A DNA stretch of 64,000 nt from Prevotella falsenii DSM 22864 = JCM 15124 (GCF_000613945.1 NZ_BAJY01000005.1:1-64000); one strand, 5' to 3'. Shown: positions 1 through 11,658, counted from the stretch's first letter. Numbers and translations: made by a program. The notes: generated from the letters alone by a model not told the origin.

Positions 1-75
1 AACGGGTTCTTTCTTTAAGTATCTTATAAACAATATACCGCACATTTGGGTTAAAATCTGTATCGCAAGAACAAT

Positions 76-114
76 AAAAACGGAGAAGTTCGCAGTTGAA
101 CTTCTCCGTTTTTT
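76..114 (-). terminator. Terminator downstream of groL
   Basis: A 15-bp inverted repeat (arms about 76-90 and 98-112, core ACGGAGAAGTT / AACTTCTCCGT) with a short loop is flanked by A and T runs. It lies about 25 bp past the groL stop in the direction of groL transcription. The A/T runs on both sides would let it work in both directions. Confidence 0.85.
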
Positions 115-138
115 ATTTATGTTTGCTTGTCAATCTGT

Positions 139-1779
<1,641 letters not shown>

Positions 1780-1886
1780 TTATATGTTCTGTTTTTCTAT
1801 ATTCTGTTTGTTGCAATGTTCCCATACAGCCCACTCCCCTATATATAATAAGGTGTAAATGTACAGAGAACCCGCATTTTTATTTT

Positions 1887-2156
1887 TTATTCTACAATAG
1901 CAAGAACGTCGCTTTGACGCATCATAAGATACTTCTCGCCCTCGTTTTCGATTTCAGTGCCGGCATATTTGCCATAGAAAACTTCGTCGCCGACTTTCAA
2001 AATCATATCTTCGTCTTTTGTACCGTTACCAACAGCAACCACTTTGCCACGCTGTGGTTTTTCTTTTGCTGTGTCGGGAATAATAATTCCACCTACTGTC
2101 TGCTCTGCCTCGATAGGGAGAATAAGCACTCTGTCTGCTAATGGTTTAATTGTCAT
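1887..2156 (-). CDS. groS: Co-chaperonin GroES (10 kDa)
   Basis: Heptameric lid of the GroEL chamber. It has 89 residues, the normal length for short bacterial Gro[12 protein letters not shown] opens the first beta strand, the mobile loop that contacts GroEL is at about residues 17-36 (GGIIIP inside it), and [12 protein letters not shown] lies in the conserved core. It is the first gene of the operon. Upstream there is no CIRCE-type inverted repeat and no clean TAnnTTTG promoter. Instead a sigma-54-like TTGGCACG motif lies about 74 bp before the start, and the same motif precedes grpE. Confidence 0.98.
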   Translation of the reverse strand: MTIKPLADRVLILPIEAEQTVGGIIIPDTAKEKPQRGKVVAVGNGTKDEDMILKVGDEVFYGKYAGTEIENEGEKYLMMRQSDVLAIVE

Positions 2157-2229
2157 AATTGTTTATATTTTTAATTGTACATTTTCGAATATATTGGAAC
2201 ACGCTTTTTTGCGTATTCGTCAATCCATA

Positions 2230-2246
2230 TACGAAAACCGTGCCAA
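2230..2246 (-). promoter_or_regulatory. Sigma-54-like -24/-12 motif upstream of groES
   Basis: Read on the minus strand this is TTGGCACG-GTTT-TCGTA. It resembles the RpoN consensus TTGGCACG-N4-TTGCA with two differences in the -12 half. It is 74 bp from the groES start. The same TTGGCACG-N4-TTGTA arrangement precedes grpE. That this is a functional promoter is inference. Confidence 0.4.
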
Positions 2247-2304
2247 AAAAGAAATAAGATGGAAATAGCACCGTGAAAATGTAATATATATTGTTTGGCG
2301 GTGT

Positions 2305-2387
2305 AAAAGCAGCGTTCTCGCTTTGCAAAACAGCCGCTTTCGGACGGTAAAAGAGCCACTTTTACCCTGCAAAAACCACGCTTTCGG
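2305..2387 (+). repeat. 22-bp modular array A (divergent copy, four modules)
   Basis: Four 17-bp modules at 2305, 2327, 2349 and 2371 keep an exact 22-bp period with 5-bp spacers. The cores GCAGCGT, CAGCCGC, GAGCCAC and ACCACGC are mostly unlike those of the other arrays. It fills the middle of the 486-bp gap between groES and recQ. Apart from this array, the groES upstream motif and the recQ terminator, nothing was recognised in the gap (2388-2570 shows nothing). Confidence 0.75.
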
Positions 2388-2570
2388 AACGTGGTTGTAA
2401 ATATTTGATTATCTGATAATTACAGAGACAATTTTTAAATAAATATTGCTTACGGAACTATACCTGCATTTATACCCTGTTAGAAGAATTAGAACACGGC
2501 ATGAAAGCACAAAAGAGGAATATAGAAACAAAAAGAAGTATCGGACAAACAGGAACGGATAGCAACGAAA

Positions 2571-2600
2571 AAAGCTACTGACAGTATTGTCAGTAGCTAT
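2571..2600 (-). terminator. Terminator downstream of recQ
   Basis: An 11-bp perfect stem (AGCTACTGACA / TGTCAGTAGCT) with a 4-nt loop. On the minus strand it is followed by a run of six T. It lies about 45 bp past the recQ stop. Confidence 0.85.
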
Positions 2601-2642
2601 ATGTCAAAATTGGCAGAAATAGCTTTTAATGCTGAAGGGGAA

Positions 2643-4559
2643 CTACGATTTAGTGTTTTGGTAAACGTAGCTGCCTTCCATATATATGTACTCTTCGGCA
2701 ATAAGTTCTTCTAAAGTTGCCCGCAATGTGTCTTGATTGGTTACCGAGGCATCGGTATCCATTCCTTTCAGTTCGGTGATGTGGTGCTTTTTGCCATCTG
2801 CCAACAAGCCGAGTATGGTTTCACGCAACGACTTTTTCAGTTGTTTGTTTTCGCCCTTATACGACAAGCAAACATCGCAGCAAGCACAATCGGTACTTCG
2901 GTCTTCGCCAAAATAGCGCAAAAGCTGCCGACTGCGACACGTGTAGTCGTTTTGCATGTAACTTATCATTGCAGCAATGCGTTCTTCAAACTTTTCCTTT
3001 CGGTCTTCGTAAACAGCTTTTGAAATAACCAATTCTTCGCTATCGACACGGTCTTGAAGATATTTTATGACGGGAATATTCTTGCGCGGAATGAAGTTTA
3101 TGATACGTTTCCTGCTGAGATTTTGCAGTATATGGTAGGTTTCGTTTCTATCCAAACCTACTACATCGGCTATATAGCTTTCGTCGATATAGCGATAATC
3201 GGTGAACAAACCTGAATAGTTGCGCAGCAATGCCGATATTACTTTCTCTTCTTCGTCCGTTTGTTCGCCTAATCTGTATAGCTCGTCGCGCGAAAGAATG
3301 AAGTGTATGCGTGCCTTGCTGTCGGGGTCGGGGTCGTAGTCGATGTAGCCTGCGCGGTTCAATATCTGCAAGGCTGCATTGACTTGGATAGGAAAATGAT
3401 GGAAATAGATGCAGAATTTGTCGATAGGAAACTCGAAAGTGGCATCTCTCCCACTCTCTACACCTATCTGATAGAAGTACGCCAAATGTTCGTAAACAGT
3501 ACGAATTTCTTCTTTTGTAGGGAAATTTTCTTTTATTCGCTTTCGTAAATTACGCTCATCATTGCCCTGTGTGTGTAGCAAAATGGCATACGACCTTTTG
3601 CCGTCTCTGCCTGCTCGCCCTGCTTCTTGGAAGTAAGCCTCGATGGAACTTGGCGGGTCGAGGTGTATTACCAAGCGAACGTTGGCTTTGTCGATACCCA
3701 TTCCGAAAGCATTGGTAGCAACAATAACACGGATTTCGCCAGATTGCCACGCATTCTGACGCTTGTTCTTGTCGGTGTTTTCCAATCCTGCGTGATACCA
3801 CGTTGCAGAAATGCCGTTCGTAACCAAGAAGTCTGCCGCTTCCTTTGTGCGCTTTCTGCTGCGGCAATATACAATAGCCGAACCATCTACCGACTGCAAA
3901 ATATGAAGCATTTCGTTGAACTTTTCTTGCGTTGTGCGCAGAACGTAAGAAAGGTTCTTGCGCTCGAAGCTCATTCGGAACACATTCTCTTCGACAAATC
4001 CAAGCCGAAACTGAATGTCTTTCACAACTTCAGGAGTAGCAGTTGCCGTAAGTGCAAGCACCGGAACAGCGGGAAGTAGTTTCCTGATGTTAATGATTTC
4101 GAGATAAGAAGGGCGAAAATCGTAGCCCCATTGACTGATGCAGTGGGCTTCGTCTACGGTGATGAAGCTCACCTTTATGTGTTTCAGTTTTGCTTGAAAA
4201 AGTTCGGAACTAAGGCGTTCGGGCGATATATAGAGCAGCTTTATACCGCCAAAGATGCAATTTTCGAGCGTTGAGATGATTTCATCGCGCGACATACCCG
4301 AGTAGATAGCTGCTGCCTTGATGTGTCGGTGGCAAAGATTGTCTACTTGGTCTTTCATCAACGAAATTAAAGGAGTGATGACAATGCACACTCCTTCTTT
4401 TGCCAATGCAGGCACTTGGAACGTAATGGACTTACCACCACCCGTAGGCATCAGGCCCAATGTGTCTTTTCCGGCACCGATGCTCTCTATAACTTTGCTC
4501 TGAATACCTCGAAAATCGGGATAGCCCCAATATTTATGAAGGATTTCCTTGTAAGTCAT
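2643..4559 (-). CDS. recQ: ATP-dependent DNA helicase RecQ
   Basis: 3'-5' superfamily 2 DNA helicase for recombination and replication-fork repair. The start is placed at ATG 4559 (MTYKEILHKYWGY), giving 638 residues. A 6-residue upstream extension is open but lacks support. Visible motifs are TGGGKS (Walker A, about 39-44), DEAH at 136-139, the GRAGRDG motif VI and a Cys-rich zinc-binding RQC-type segment (DCACCDVC) near residue 570. No C-terminal HRDC domain is evident; the protein ends in a short winged-helix-like tail. It follows recJ by about 30 bp, so the two repair genes are probably co-transcribed. Confidence 0.95.
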   Translation of the reverse strand: MTYKEILHKYWGYPDFRGIQSKVIESIGAGKDTLGLMPTGGGKSITFQVPALAKEGVCIVITPLISLMKDQVDNLCHRHIKAAAIYSGMSRDEIISTLENCIFGGIKLLYISPERLSSELFQAKLKHIKVSFITVDEAHCISQWGYDFRPSYLEIINIRKLLPAVPVLALTATATPEVVKDIQFRLGFVEENVFRMSFERKNLSYVLRTTQEKFNEMLHILQSVDGSAIVYCRSRKRTKEAADFLVTNGISATWYHAGLENTDKNKRQNAWQSGEIRVIVATNAFGMGIDKANVRLVIHLDPPSSIEAYFQEAGRAGRDGKRSYAILLHTQGNDERNLRKRIKENFPTKEEIRTVYEHLAYFYQIGVESGRDATFEFPIDKFCIYFHHFPIQVNAALQILNRAGYIDYDPDPDSKARIHFILSRDELYRLGEQTDEEEKVISALLRNYSGLFTDYRYIDESYIADVVGLDRNETYHILQNLSRKRIINFIPRKNIPVIKYLQDRVDSEELVISKAVYEDRKEKFEERIAAMISYMQNDYTCRSRQLLRYFGEDRSTDCACCDVCLSYKGENKQLKKSLRETILGLLADGKKHHITELKGMDTDASVTNQDTLRATLEELIAEEYIYMEGSYVYQNTKS

Positions 4560-4591
4560 AACAAAACCGTTACGCAATCAAAACTGTTTAC

Positions 4592-6314
4592 CTATTCGTT
4601 TTCCGAAGGGCGAATGCCTTCTATTTGAAGTTGAACAGCACCACGCTTGAACACATTATCTTCTACTGTGTAAACTATATCGAACGACCGTTTAGACTTG
4701 ATATAGCGTGCCGAACGACTTTGTCCGAAAGCAATACCATTCATAACGTTGTTAGAATTTGAATCGACAAGCTCCAACTTAATGTGCTCTTGCTCTCTGC
4801 CCACGACCTTGCTGGTACCGAAATCAAAAACATCTTTTGTACAAAATAATGGTTTTACATTCTCCGGACCAAATGGCGCAAAGCGTTTTAAATCGTTATG
4901 GAACTTCTTGGTGATGTCTTTAAAGTCTATAACGGCATCAATATCTAAAGTTGCTTCCGTTTGATAAGGCTCAATATGTTCATCAACATACTTCTGAAAA
5001 CGGTTTCTGAATTCCTTTACATTCTCCCATTTCAATGTCAAACCGGCTGCATAGGTATGCCCCCCGAAGTTAATAAGCAAATCGCTGCAACTTTCAATCG
5101 CAGAATATAGGTCGAAACCGGCTGCAGTTCGTGCCGACTGTGGCTAAATCGCCTTCACGGGTAATGACAATGGTGGGACGGTAATAAATTTCGGTAAGGC
5201 GGGAAGCTACGATACCGATGACGCCTTTCTTCCAATGCTCGTCGTAAAGCACTATGCTGTTCTGGTGTTTCTGGCTCTCAAGTCGCTCAACAATTTGGTT
5301 TGCCTCCTCGGTCATCTGCCTGTCTACGTCTTTTCGCTTATCGTTGTATTTGTCAATATGCTTTGCTTCCAACAGCGCAGTAGCCAAATCGCGTTCCACA
5401 AGCAGGTCTACACTTTCCTTTCCGCTTTCCATACGACCGCTGGCATTGATGCGCGGACCTATCTTGAAGATAATATCGCTCATCGAAATCTCTCTTCCAC
5501 TGAGTCCGCAAATATCTACAATGGCTTGTAAGCCCACACTTGGATTTTGATTTAGCTGTTTTAAGCCGTGGAAAGCAAGAATACGGTTCTCGCCTACAAC
5601 GGGGACAAGGTCGGCAGCAATGCTCACAGCGCAGAAATCGAGCAACGGAATAAGACGCGAGAACGGTATATTGTTGTTCTTGGCAAAGGCTTGCATAAAC
5701 TTGAAACCTACACCGCAACCACACAAATCCTTAAATGGGAAACTGTCATCGGCACGTTTCGGGTTTAATATGGCTACTGCCGGAGGCATATTATTATCAG
5801 GGACGTGGTGGTCGCAGATGATGAAATCAATGCCTTGTTCCTTTGCATAGCTAATCTCTTCGACTGCCTTTATACCGCAATCGAGTATGATGATGAGTTT
5901 CACTCCACTTTCCTTTGCAAAGTCTATTCCCTTTTTGCTTACACCATACCCCTCGTCATAGCGGTCGGGAATATAGTATTCTATATTAGAATAGAACTGC
6001 CGCAGAAATTTATACACCAATGCTACTGCCGTGCAACCGTCTACATCGTAGTCGCCATAGACCATAATGCGCTCTTTACGACCCATTGCATCGTTCAATC
6101 TATCGACTGCAATGTCCATATCTTGCATTAGAAAAGGATTGATAAGGTCGGAAAGCTGTGGGCGAAAGAAGCGTTTTGCCGCACTTTCGGTTGTTATTCC
6201 GCGCCTTATAAGCAACGAGGCAAGGATAGGACTAATGCCGAGTTTCTCGCCCAATTCCTTTGCTGTATTTGTCTGTTCAGATGTAGATGGTGTGTAGTTC
6301 CATTTTAATTGCAT
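4592..6314 (-). CDS. recJ: Single-stranded-DNA exonuclease RecJ, frame broken once
   Basis: 5'-3' single-strand DNA exonuclease of the DHH/DHHA1 phosphoesterase family. The N-terminal part (start ATG 6314, MQLKWNYTPS; the open frame upstream looks fortuitous) carries the DHH motifs YGDYDVDG, LDCGI and CDHHVPD. It runs into a false stop at 5094. The C-terminal part, in another frame down to 4592, carries the DHHA1 motif GGHTYAAG and the OB-like domain. At about 5135-5150 frame 1 reads GDLAT and the second frame reads SARTAAGFDLYSAIE, so the family motif GDLATGSART is recovered if two bases, probably G's, are restored. The two parts together make about 570 residues, the normal length. A sequencing indel is more likely than a real pseudogene, because both halves are intact and recQ follows. 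Confidence 0.9.
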
Positions 6315-6347
6315 CTTTATTGTTTTTATTTCTGCTTGTAAAGGTAC

Positions 6348-6386
6348 AAAAAAAAGCGTAAGTCTCAAAAAGACTTACGCTTTTTT
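6348..6386 (-). terminator. Terminator between the C1 peptidase gene and recJ
   Basis: A near-perfect stem (AAAGCGTAAGTCT / AGACTTACGCTTT) with a 5-nt loop and A/T runs on both sides. It lies about 65 bp past the peptidase stop. The recJ leader begins just beyond it, and a weak TACCTTTA box partly overlaps the T run. Confidence 0.85.
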
Positions 6387-6451
6387 AAATCTATATTACC
6401 ATATTAAAGTCTTGACGAAACTTTAACAAGGCAATAATGGTTGGCTTTAAA

Positions 6452-7657
6452 TTACAAGCCCATCTTTGCGCGAATGTCTGAAGGAATGGCATTCTTATTA
6501 ACCATATAGTCCATTGTGTTTGCAGCAATGAAGTCCTTGGTCATATACCAAATACCTTTGTATTTGCCTGTTTCGCCCCAAGAGTTCTTAACCATATAGT
6601 ACTCTTTGCCGAATTGGTCCTTGGCAATACCGAAGATAAGCATACCGTGGTCGTCTGTAAGCTCCCAATTATCGAAACGCTCTTGACGCATCTCCTGTGT
6701 AGGAGTTACTTCCGGAACCTTTGCACCGAGTTCGTCGATGAGGCTGCGTTGCTTTGCAGGAGAAAGACCCAACCAACGTGCCATGTCGCTACCTTGGAGG
6801 CTCTGAACCTTATTGCCGTCTACCATGTATGCAAGACCGTCGCGTGTGAAGCCGGGTTCGCTAACGTCGCCGCCCCATGCTACACAGTAACCGTTCATTA
6901 CTGCGTTGTCGATAATCTTCATCATTTCGTCCATAGGTACGTTATGAGAAAGTGGCAAACGCCAGTTGTCTTGTACTTCTACTGCAAATGAAGTATAGAA
7001 TGGGTGGTGTGTATAAGAAGTAACGGTTACATAGTCGCTCCAATTTAAGCCGAGGCTTGCAGCAAACTGCTTCGGAGTGTATGTCTTACCTTCGTATGTG
7101 AACTTCTCCGGGCACTTGCCAAGATAAGCATCAAGGATTCCTTGGAGTCCTATCTTCCACTGATTAGAGATTTTGCTTGCTTTATTTCTTGCAATTGCAT
7201 TTACGTATGGTTCCAGCAAAGAGAAGAATTCATTGAAGTTGAACAATGAATCGCCTGTCAAAGAACCGGGGAAAGGCATTGCATCTTCCGGGCAGATACC
7301 ATAATGCTCAAGACAATAAAGAGGGTCATAGCAAGAACCACCTTGAGCGAACTGAGCATCACCGTGCAGACGAACTACCTGAACAGCACGATCCATATAA
7401 GTTTTGTTTGCAACAAAACTCTCGCAAAGGTCGTAAGTCTTACCTGTTGCTTTCAGGATTTCTGCTTCGAAATAGCTCAATGTAGAATAATCCCAGCACG
7501 TACCTGAACGGTTTTGGTTCTTAATGCTTGTGATAGGATTTTCCTTAATCACTGTGAAGACAGGACTGTTGTCTACTTTCTTTACAGCCTTCTTAGGAGC
7601 TGCGTTAGCACCAGCTGCAATAACAGCAAAAAGTGCGAGCACTAAAGTTTTTTTCAT
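6452..7657 (-). CDS. Secreted C1-family cysteine peptidase (aminopeptidase C / bleomycin hydrolase type)
   Basis: 401 residues with a signal peptide (MKKTLVLALFAVIAAGANA, cleavage near 19-20). The papain-like triad is visible: Cys54 in SGTCWDY, His337 in DDHGMLIFG and Asn358 in VKNSWGE. The length and the C-terminal order His-Asn match the bleomycin-hydrolase/PepC branch. That family is usually cytoplasmic, so the signal peptide points to a periplasmic or secreted peptide-degrading enzyme, which suits an asaccharolytic, peptide-using lifestyle. It is monocistronic: a terminator follows and an 104-bp gap precedes it. Substrate specificity cannot be read from the sequence. Confidence 0.88.
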   Translation of the reverse strand: MKKTLVLALFAVIAAGANAAPKKAVKKVDNSPVFTVIKENPITSIKNQNRSGTCWDYSTLSYFEAEILKATGKTYDLCESFVANKTYMDRAVQVVRLHGDAQFAQGGSCYDPLYCLEHYGICPEDAMPFPGSLTGDSLFNFNEFFSLLEPYVNAIARNKASKISNQWKIGLQGILDAYLGKCPEKFTYEGKTYTPKQFAASLGLNWSDYVTVTSYTHHPFYTSFAVEVQDNWRLPLSHNVPMDEMMKIIDNAVMNGYCVAWGGDVSEPGFTRDGLAYMVDGNKVQSLQGSDMARWLGLSPAKQRSLIDELGAKVPEVTPTQEMRQERFDNWELTDDHGMLIFGIAKDQFGKEYYMVKNSWGETGKYKGIWYMTKDFIAANTMDYMVNKNAIPSDIRAKMGL

Positions 7658-7761
7658 AATTCTAAAATGCTTGCCAGTTTAGTTTGTACTCTGGCTCTCT
7701 TTAAAAATTTAAGTTGTTAATAAATATTGATGTTGTTCTTTTTATTCTGCATTAAGCATTA

Positions 7762-9159
7762 TCAAGCATTCATAAATGCTTCTATATCCTTTGCGTGATA
7801 AGGAATGCGGTCTTTACCTATGAAGCGGCAACCGTCGGCTGTGATGAGTATATCGTCTTCGATACGAATACCACCAAAGTCCTTATATGTGTCGAGTTTA
7901 TCAAAGTTCAAGAACTCTGCACAGTGCTTCTTGGCACGCCATTCATCTATAAGAGCAGGGATAAAGTAGATACCGGGTTCGTCAGTTACAACAAAACCTT
8001 CCTGCAAACGACGTCCCATACGCAAGCAGTTTGTTCCGAATTGTTCGAGGTTAGGTCGAGTTTCTTCGTCGAAACCTACATAAATCTGACCAAGTGCTTC
8101 CATATCATGAACATCGAGTCCCATCATGTGTCCCAGACCGTGAGGCAAGAACATTGCGTGAGCACCTGCTGCAACAGCTGCATCGGTATCGCCTTTTGCC
8201 AATCCGAGTTCTTTCATACGTTCAAAGATGATACGACAAACTGCGAAGTGTACATCAGCGTACTTTACTCCGGGTCTTGATAACTCGAGAGCAGCATCGT
8301 GTGCTTCTACCACTACATTATATATATCAAGCTGACGCTGTGAGAATTTACCGTTTACCGGGAATGTTCGTGTGTTGTCGGAACAGTAGTGGCTCATCGT
8401 TTCTCCACCACAGTCGCACAAGACGAGTCTGCCATCTTCCAATTCTGCCATTGATGGATTACCGTGCATGATTTCACCATGCTGCGATAATATGATTGGG
8501 AAAGACACCATTGAGCCATAAGAATTGGCAATACCTTCTACCTGACCGGCTACATACTTTTCCGTAAGTCCGGGTTTTGTGATGCGCATTGCTGTTGTGT
8601 GCATCTTATAACCTATGACAGCAGCACGTTCAAGTTCTTCTATTTCTTCTGCAGTCTTCACAGAACGCATTTTTACAACTGCGTTGATAAGCTCAAGGCT
8701 TGCTTCTTCTTTCTGCTTATAAGGGTGAATGCCGAGCAAATCGCTGATCTGAATCATAATATCAGCACGGTAAGGTGGCAAGAAATGTATCTTTCTGTTA
8801 GATGCCTTTGCCTTATCGCAGATATTTTTCAGTTCGCTCATAGGTGCAGAGTTCACAACTCCTACCTGAGCAGCGAGGTCGCTGACGGCATCAACACTTC
8901 CAAACCATACGATGTCTTCGATGTCAATGTCATTTCCTATCAGCATTTCTTTGTCTTCATTGACGTCGATAACGCCAACAAGACCATCGCGTTGCTGACC
9001 GAAATAGTACAGGAACGATGAATCTTGGCGGAAAGGTGAATACCCATTCGCAGGTGAATTTACCGGAGACTCGTTGTTGCCAAACAAGATAATAATGCCG
9101 TCTTTCACAAGCTGCTTAAGCTCGGCGCGGCGGGCTATGTACGTTTCTTTATTAAACAT
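7762..9159 (-). CDS. Xaa-Pro aminopeptidase (aminopeptidase P family, M24B)
   Basis: Metallopeptidase that releases N-terminal residues before proline. It has 465 residues from ATG 9159 (MFNKETYIARRAELKQLV). The open frame extends 16 residues upstream, but those overlap the promoter box at 9186-9193 and are rejected. An N-terminal AMP_N domain (about 1-140) precedes the pita-bread peptidase domain. Metal-ligand motifs are CDCGGETMSHYCSDNTRTFP, HGLGHMMGLDVHD, DEPGIYF and GGIRIEDD. It is divergent from the patatin-like gene, and the two promoters lie back to back in an 87-bp gap. Confidence 0.93.
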   Translation of the reverse strand: MFNKETYIARRAELKQLVKDGIIILFGNNESPVNSPANGYSPFRQDSSFLYYFGQQRDGLVGVIDVNEDKEMLIGNDIDIEDIVWFGSVDAVSDLAAQVGVVNSAPMSELKNICDKAKASNRKIHFLPPYRADIMIQISDLLGIHPYKQKEEASLELINAVVKMRSVKTAEEIEELERAAVIGYKMHTTAMRITKPGLTEKYVAGQVEGIANSYGSMVSFPIILSQHGEIMHGNPSMAELEDGRLVLCDCGGETMSHYCSDNTRTFPVNGKFSQRQLDIYNVVVEAHDAALELSRPGVKYADVHFAVCRIIFERMKELGLAKGDTDAAVAAGAHAMFLPHGLGHMMGLDVHDMEALGQIYVGFDEETRPNLEQFGTNCLRMGRRLQEGFVVTDEPGIYFIPALIDEWRAKKHCAEFLNFDKLDTYKDFGGIRIEDDILITADGCRFIGKDRIPYHAKDIEAFMNA

Positions 9160-9185
9160 ATTGCTTTCATATATTAGTTTAGCTG

Positions 9186-9223
9186 CAAAGATAATAATTA
9201 TTTCCATAAATTCAGTAACTTTG
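9186..9223. promoter_or_regulatory. Back-to-back -7 boxes for the aminopeptidase P and patatin genes
   Basis: TATCTTTG on the minus strand (9186-9193) and TAACTTTG on the plus strand (9216-9223) both match the Bacteroidota TAnnTTTG box. They are 22 bp apart, so polymerase binding for one gene probably interferes with the other. Neither has a clear TTG at the -33 spacing. Confidence 0.6.
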
Positions 9224-9246
9224 CACTGTTTTTATTAAGTTTTTTA

Positions 9247-10110
9247 ATGGAAGTCGATATAAACACAGGATTAGTATTGGAAGGTGGGGGAATGCGAGGA
9301 GTATTTACCTCCGGTGTTTTGGACGCATTTATGAAATACAACCTCTACTTTAAGTATATCGTTGCTGTCTCTGCCGGAGCTTGCAACGGACTTTCGTATA
9401 TGAGCCGACAACCACGCAGGGCAAGGATTTCCAACATCGATTTGCTCGCAAAGTACGACTATATAGGCTTCCGCCATCTTGTTACGCAAGGTTGTATTTT
9501 CGATCCGGAACTTCTCTACAAGCGTTTTCCTTATGAGATTATTCCTTACGACTACGACACTTATTTTGAGAGAACAAGTTTAGGCTATACTTTTGAAATG
9601 GTTACAACCAATTGCGAAACCGGCAAAAGTGAGTATTTGCAAGAGCACGATGGCAACAGGCACAGGCTCAACGAGATTGCACGTGCTTCGAGTAGCTTGC
9701 CATATGTCAGCAAGATAGTAGAGATAGATGGTGTGCCTATGCTTGACGGCGGTATTATAGATTCTATTCCGCTCATGCGTGCCATAGAGACGGGGCACAA
9801 TAAAAATGTTGTTATTTGCACACGCAGCAAAGGTTGGCGTGATACAGGAAAGGATTTAAAAGTTCCAAAGTTTATCTATAAGAACTATCCGCGTTTGCGC
9901 GTTGTGCTAAGCCATAGACTGAAGGCTTACAATGAGCAATTAGATATGATTGATGAATACGAAAAACGAGGCGATATACACGTGTTACGCCCCATAAAAC
10001 CTGTTGAAGTGGGGAGAATGGAGAAAGATGTTACGAAGCTGGAAGCCCTCTACGAAGAAGGATTTAATGTAGGCGAAGAGTTTTCTAAACGTGTTGGCGA
10101 AATTAAATAG
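9247..10110 (+). CDS. Patatin-like phospholipase family protein
   Basis: 287 residues. Serine hydrolase of the patatin fold, similar to the small cytoplasmic RssA/YjjU group. The oxyanion loop GGGMRG is at 13-18. The nucleophile Ser42 lies in AVSAG, where Ala replaces the first Gly of the usual GxSxG. The catalytic Asp167 lies in DGGI. There is no signal peptide, so it probably acts on membrane lipids from the cytoplasmic side. It is convergent with trmD, with repeat array B between them. The substrate is unknown. Confidence 0.88.
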   Translation: MEVDINTGLVLEGGGMRGVFTSGVLDAFMKYNLYFKYIVAVSAGACNGLSYMSRQPRRARISNIDLLAKYDYIGFRHLVTQGCIFDPELLYKRFPYEIIPYDYDTYFERTSLGYTFEMVTTNCETGKSEYLQEHDGNRHRLNEIARASSSLPYVSKIVEIDGVPMLDGGIIDSIPLMRAIETGHNKNVVICTRSKGWRDTGKDLKVPKFIYKNYPRLRVVLSHRLKAYNEQLDMIDEYEKRGDIHVLRPIKPVEVGRMEKDVTKLEALYEEGFNVGEEFSKRVGEIK

Positions 10111-10259
10111 TTGCGAATACTTTTGTTTTCAGAAATTGAATAAGAGTAAAGAAACTAAGGCTCGGAAAGGCAAAAACATAGAAAAACATATTTTGCAGAG
10201 CCTGAAAAAGCATTACAGAAATACGGTATTATTGAACCTTTCGTAAGTAGTTGATAGTC

Positions 10260-10364
10260 AAAAATTACGCTTTTACGTCTCAAAAGCGGCTGTTTTGCAA
10301 GGTAAAAGCGTATCTTTTGCAACGCAAAACCTACGTTTTTGAAATGCCAAACCGTAGCTTTAAA
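10260..10364 (+). repeat. 22-bp modular array B (five modules, diverged)
   Basis: Modules at 10260, 10282, 10304, 10326 and 10348 with cores ATTACGC, GCGGCTG, GCGTATC, CCTACGT and CCGTAGC. The 22-bp period is exact although the ends of the last two modules have drifted. It lies in the 310-bp gap between the convergent patatin and trmD genes. The rest of the gap shows no other feature. Confidence 0.8.
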
Positions 10365-10420
10365 AAACAAATGCGAAACGGGGCTTTTTCTGTAATGCTT
10401 TTTCGCAGAAAGACAGAAGA

Positions 10421-11095
10421 CTATTTCAGCAAATCGGGACGCAACCGTTTTGTTCTTTCCATTGCTTGGTCGAACTCCCATTGATGAATTTTCGCCTCAT
10501 GTCCACTCAATAACACTTCGGGCACTTCCCAACCTTTATAGTTTCGCGGACGGGTATAGATGGGGGCAGAAAGCATGTTGTCTTGGAAGCAATCGGACAA
10601 TGCACTCTGCTCATCGCCAATTACGCCCGGTATAATGCGTACCACTGCATCGGCAATAATGGCTGCCGGAAGTTCGCCACCCGTAAGAACAAAGTCGCCC
10701 ACCGATATTTCTTTTGTTATCAGGTGTTCTCTTACACGTTGGTCTACTCCTTTATAATGCCCTGCTAATATAATAAGATTGCCACCCATGGATAGGTCGT
10801 TTGCCATTTTTTGGTTGAATTGCTCTCCATCGGGCGACGTAAATATCACCTCATCGTATTCTCGTTCTGCTTTCAAAGCTGTGATACAACGGTCTATGGG
10901 TTCTATCTGCATCACCATACCCGCCTGTCCTCCAAACGGATAATCGTCTACACGACGCCACTTGTCTTGGCTGTAATCGCGAAGATTATGCAATCGAATT
11001 TCTGCTAAACCTTTTTTTTCGGCTCGTGCCAAAATGCTTTCATGGACAAAGCCTTCAAGCATTTCGGGCAATACTGTAATTATATCTATTCTCAT
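10421..11095 (-). CDS. trmD: tRNA (guanine-N1)-methyltransferase TrmD
   Basis: SPOUT-class enzyme that methylates G37 of tRNAs next to the anticodon, using S-adenosylmethionine, and so prevents +1 frameshifting. Its 224 residues are normal for the family. Conserved segments are [13 protein letters not shown] at the N-terminus, [12 protein letters not shown] and the trefoil-knot segment [26 protein letters not shown] box (minus strand, 11106-11113) lies about 10 bp before the start, so the leader is very short. It stands apart from rpsP, which is its usual neighbour in many bacteria but lies at 38 kb here. Confidence 0.97.
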   Translation of the reverse strand: MRIDIITVLPEMLEGFVHESILARAEKKGLAEIRLHNLRDYSQDKWRRVDDYPFGGQAGMVMQIEPIDRCITALKAEREYDEVIFTSPDGEQFNQKMANDLSMGGNLIILAGHYKGVDQRVREHLITKEISVGDFVLTGGELPAAIIADAVVRIIPGVIGDEQSALSDCFQDNMLSAPIYTRPRNYKGWEVPEVLLSGHEAKIHQWEFDQAMERTKRLRPDLLK

Positions 11096-11180
11096 ATTGT
11101 AAGTACAAAGTTACCAATATTTTCAGTAAAAGGCACAAGCATTAAGATTTTTTGTAGCTTTTGTGTAAAAGCTATCTATT

Positions 11181-11642
11181 TTATCTATTGTTGTCATTCT
11201 TTGAGAAACGCTCTCCAACAAAGCCGGTTCCCTCTGTTCCTTCGCGAAGATTGAAGTGTCGGAGTATGGGCGGTGTGGGGCGAAGGTCGTAGTAATCCAT
11301 TTCTTCTATGGCGAGTGAGAAATAAACCAATTTGTCGTAGCTGCTGTAAAGCCGTGGCAACACGGGGTTGTTATTGTAAATCCATTGTCGGCATTTGTCG
11401 TCCACGTCGAAACTAACCTTTCCCGAACAACGCACCGAGACGTCGTTTGCCATCGTAAGGATTTCCACATGGGGATTTTTCTGCAACTGTCGGTAGACTT
11501 CTTTCTGCGAGGAAGTGGCAAAATAGAGTGTTGTTGCTTCCTGTCGCATGATTTGAAAGATACGTATCTTGGGTTGGTTGCCTTCGTTTGTGGCAAAGAC
11601 AACCTCCTTGTTTTGTTTCAAAAAATCAAGTGCGGTCTGCAT
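11181..11642 (-). CDS. Pyridoxamine 5'-phosphate oxidase family (FMN-binding split barrel) protein
   Basis: 153 residues with the flavin-binding split-barrel pattern: ALDFLKQNKEVVFATNEGNQPKIR, then TTLYFATSSQKEVYRQLQKNP, then VEILTMANDVSVRCSGKV. Such small proteins bind FMN, F420 or heme. It is probably an oxidoreductase rather than PdxH itself, which is longer and has a different C-terminus. It lies 16 bp downstream of a 42-codon ORF that has its own perfect promoter, and both are divergent from an HxlR regulator. That regulator is the likely controller. Confidence 0.8.
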   Translation of the reverse strand: MQTALDFLKQNKEVVFATNEGNQPKIRIFQIMRQEATTLYFATSSQKEVYRQLQKNPHVEILTMANDVSVRCSGKVSFDVDDKCRQWIYNNNPVLPRLYSSYDKLVYFSLAIEEMDYYDLRPTPPILRHFNLREGTEGTGFVGERFSKNDNNR

Positions 11643-11658
11643 AGTCTTTTACTTTATT

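Noticed and set aside
2157..2300. CIRCE operator upstream of groES
   Set aside because: No TTAGCACTC-N9-GAGTGCTAA-type inverted repeat was found in the leader or the upstream region.
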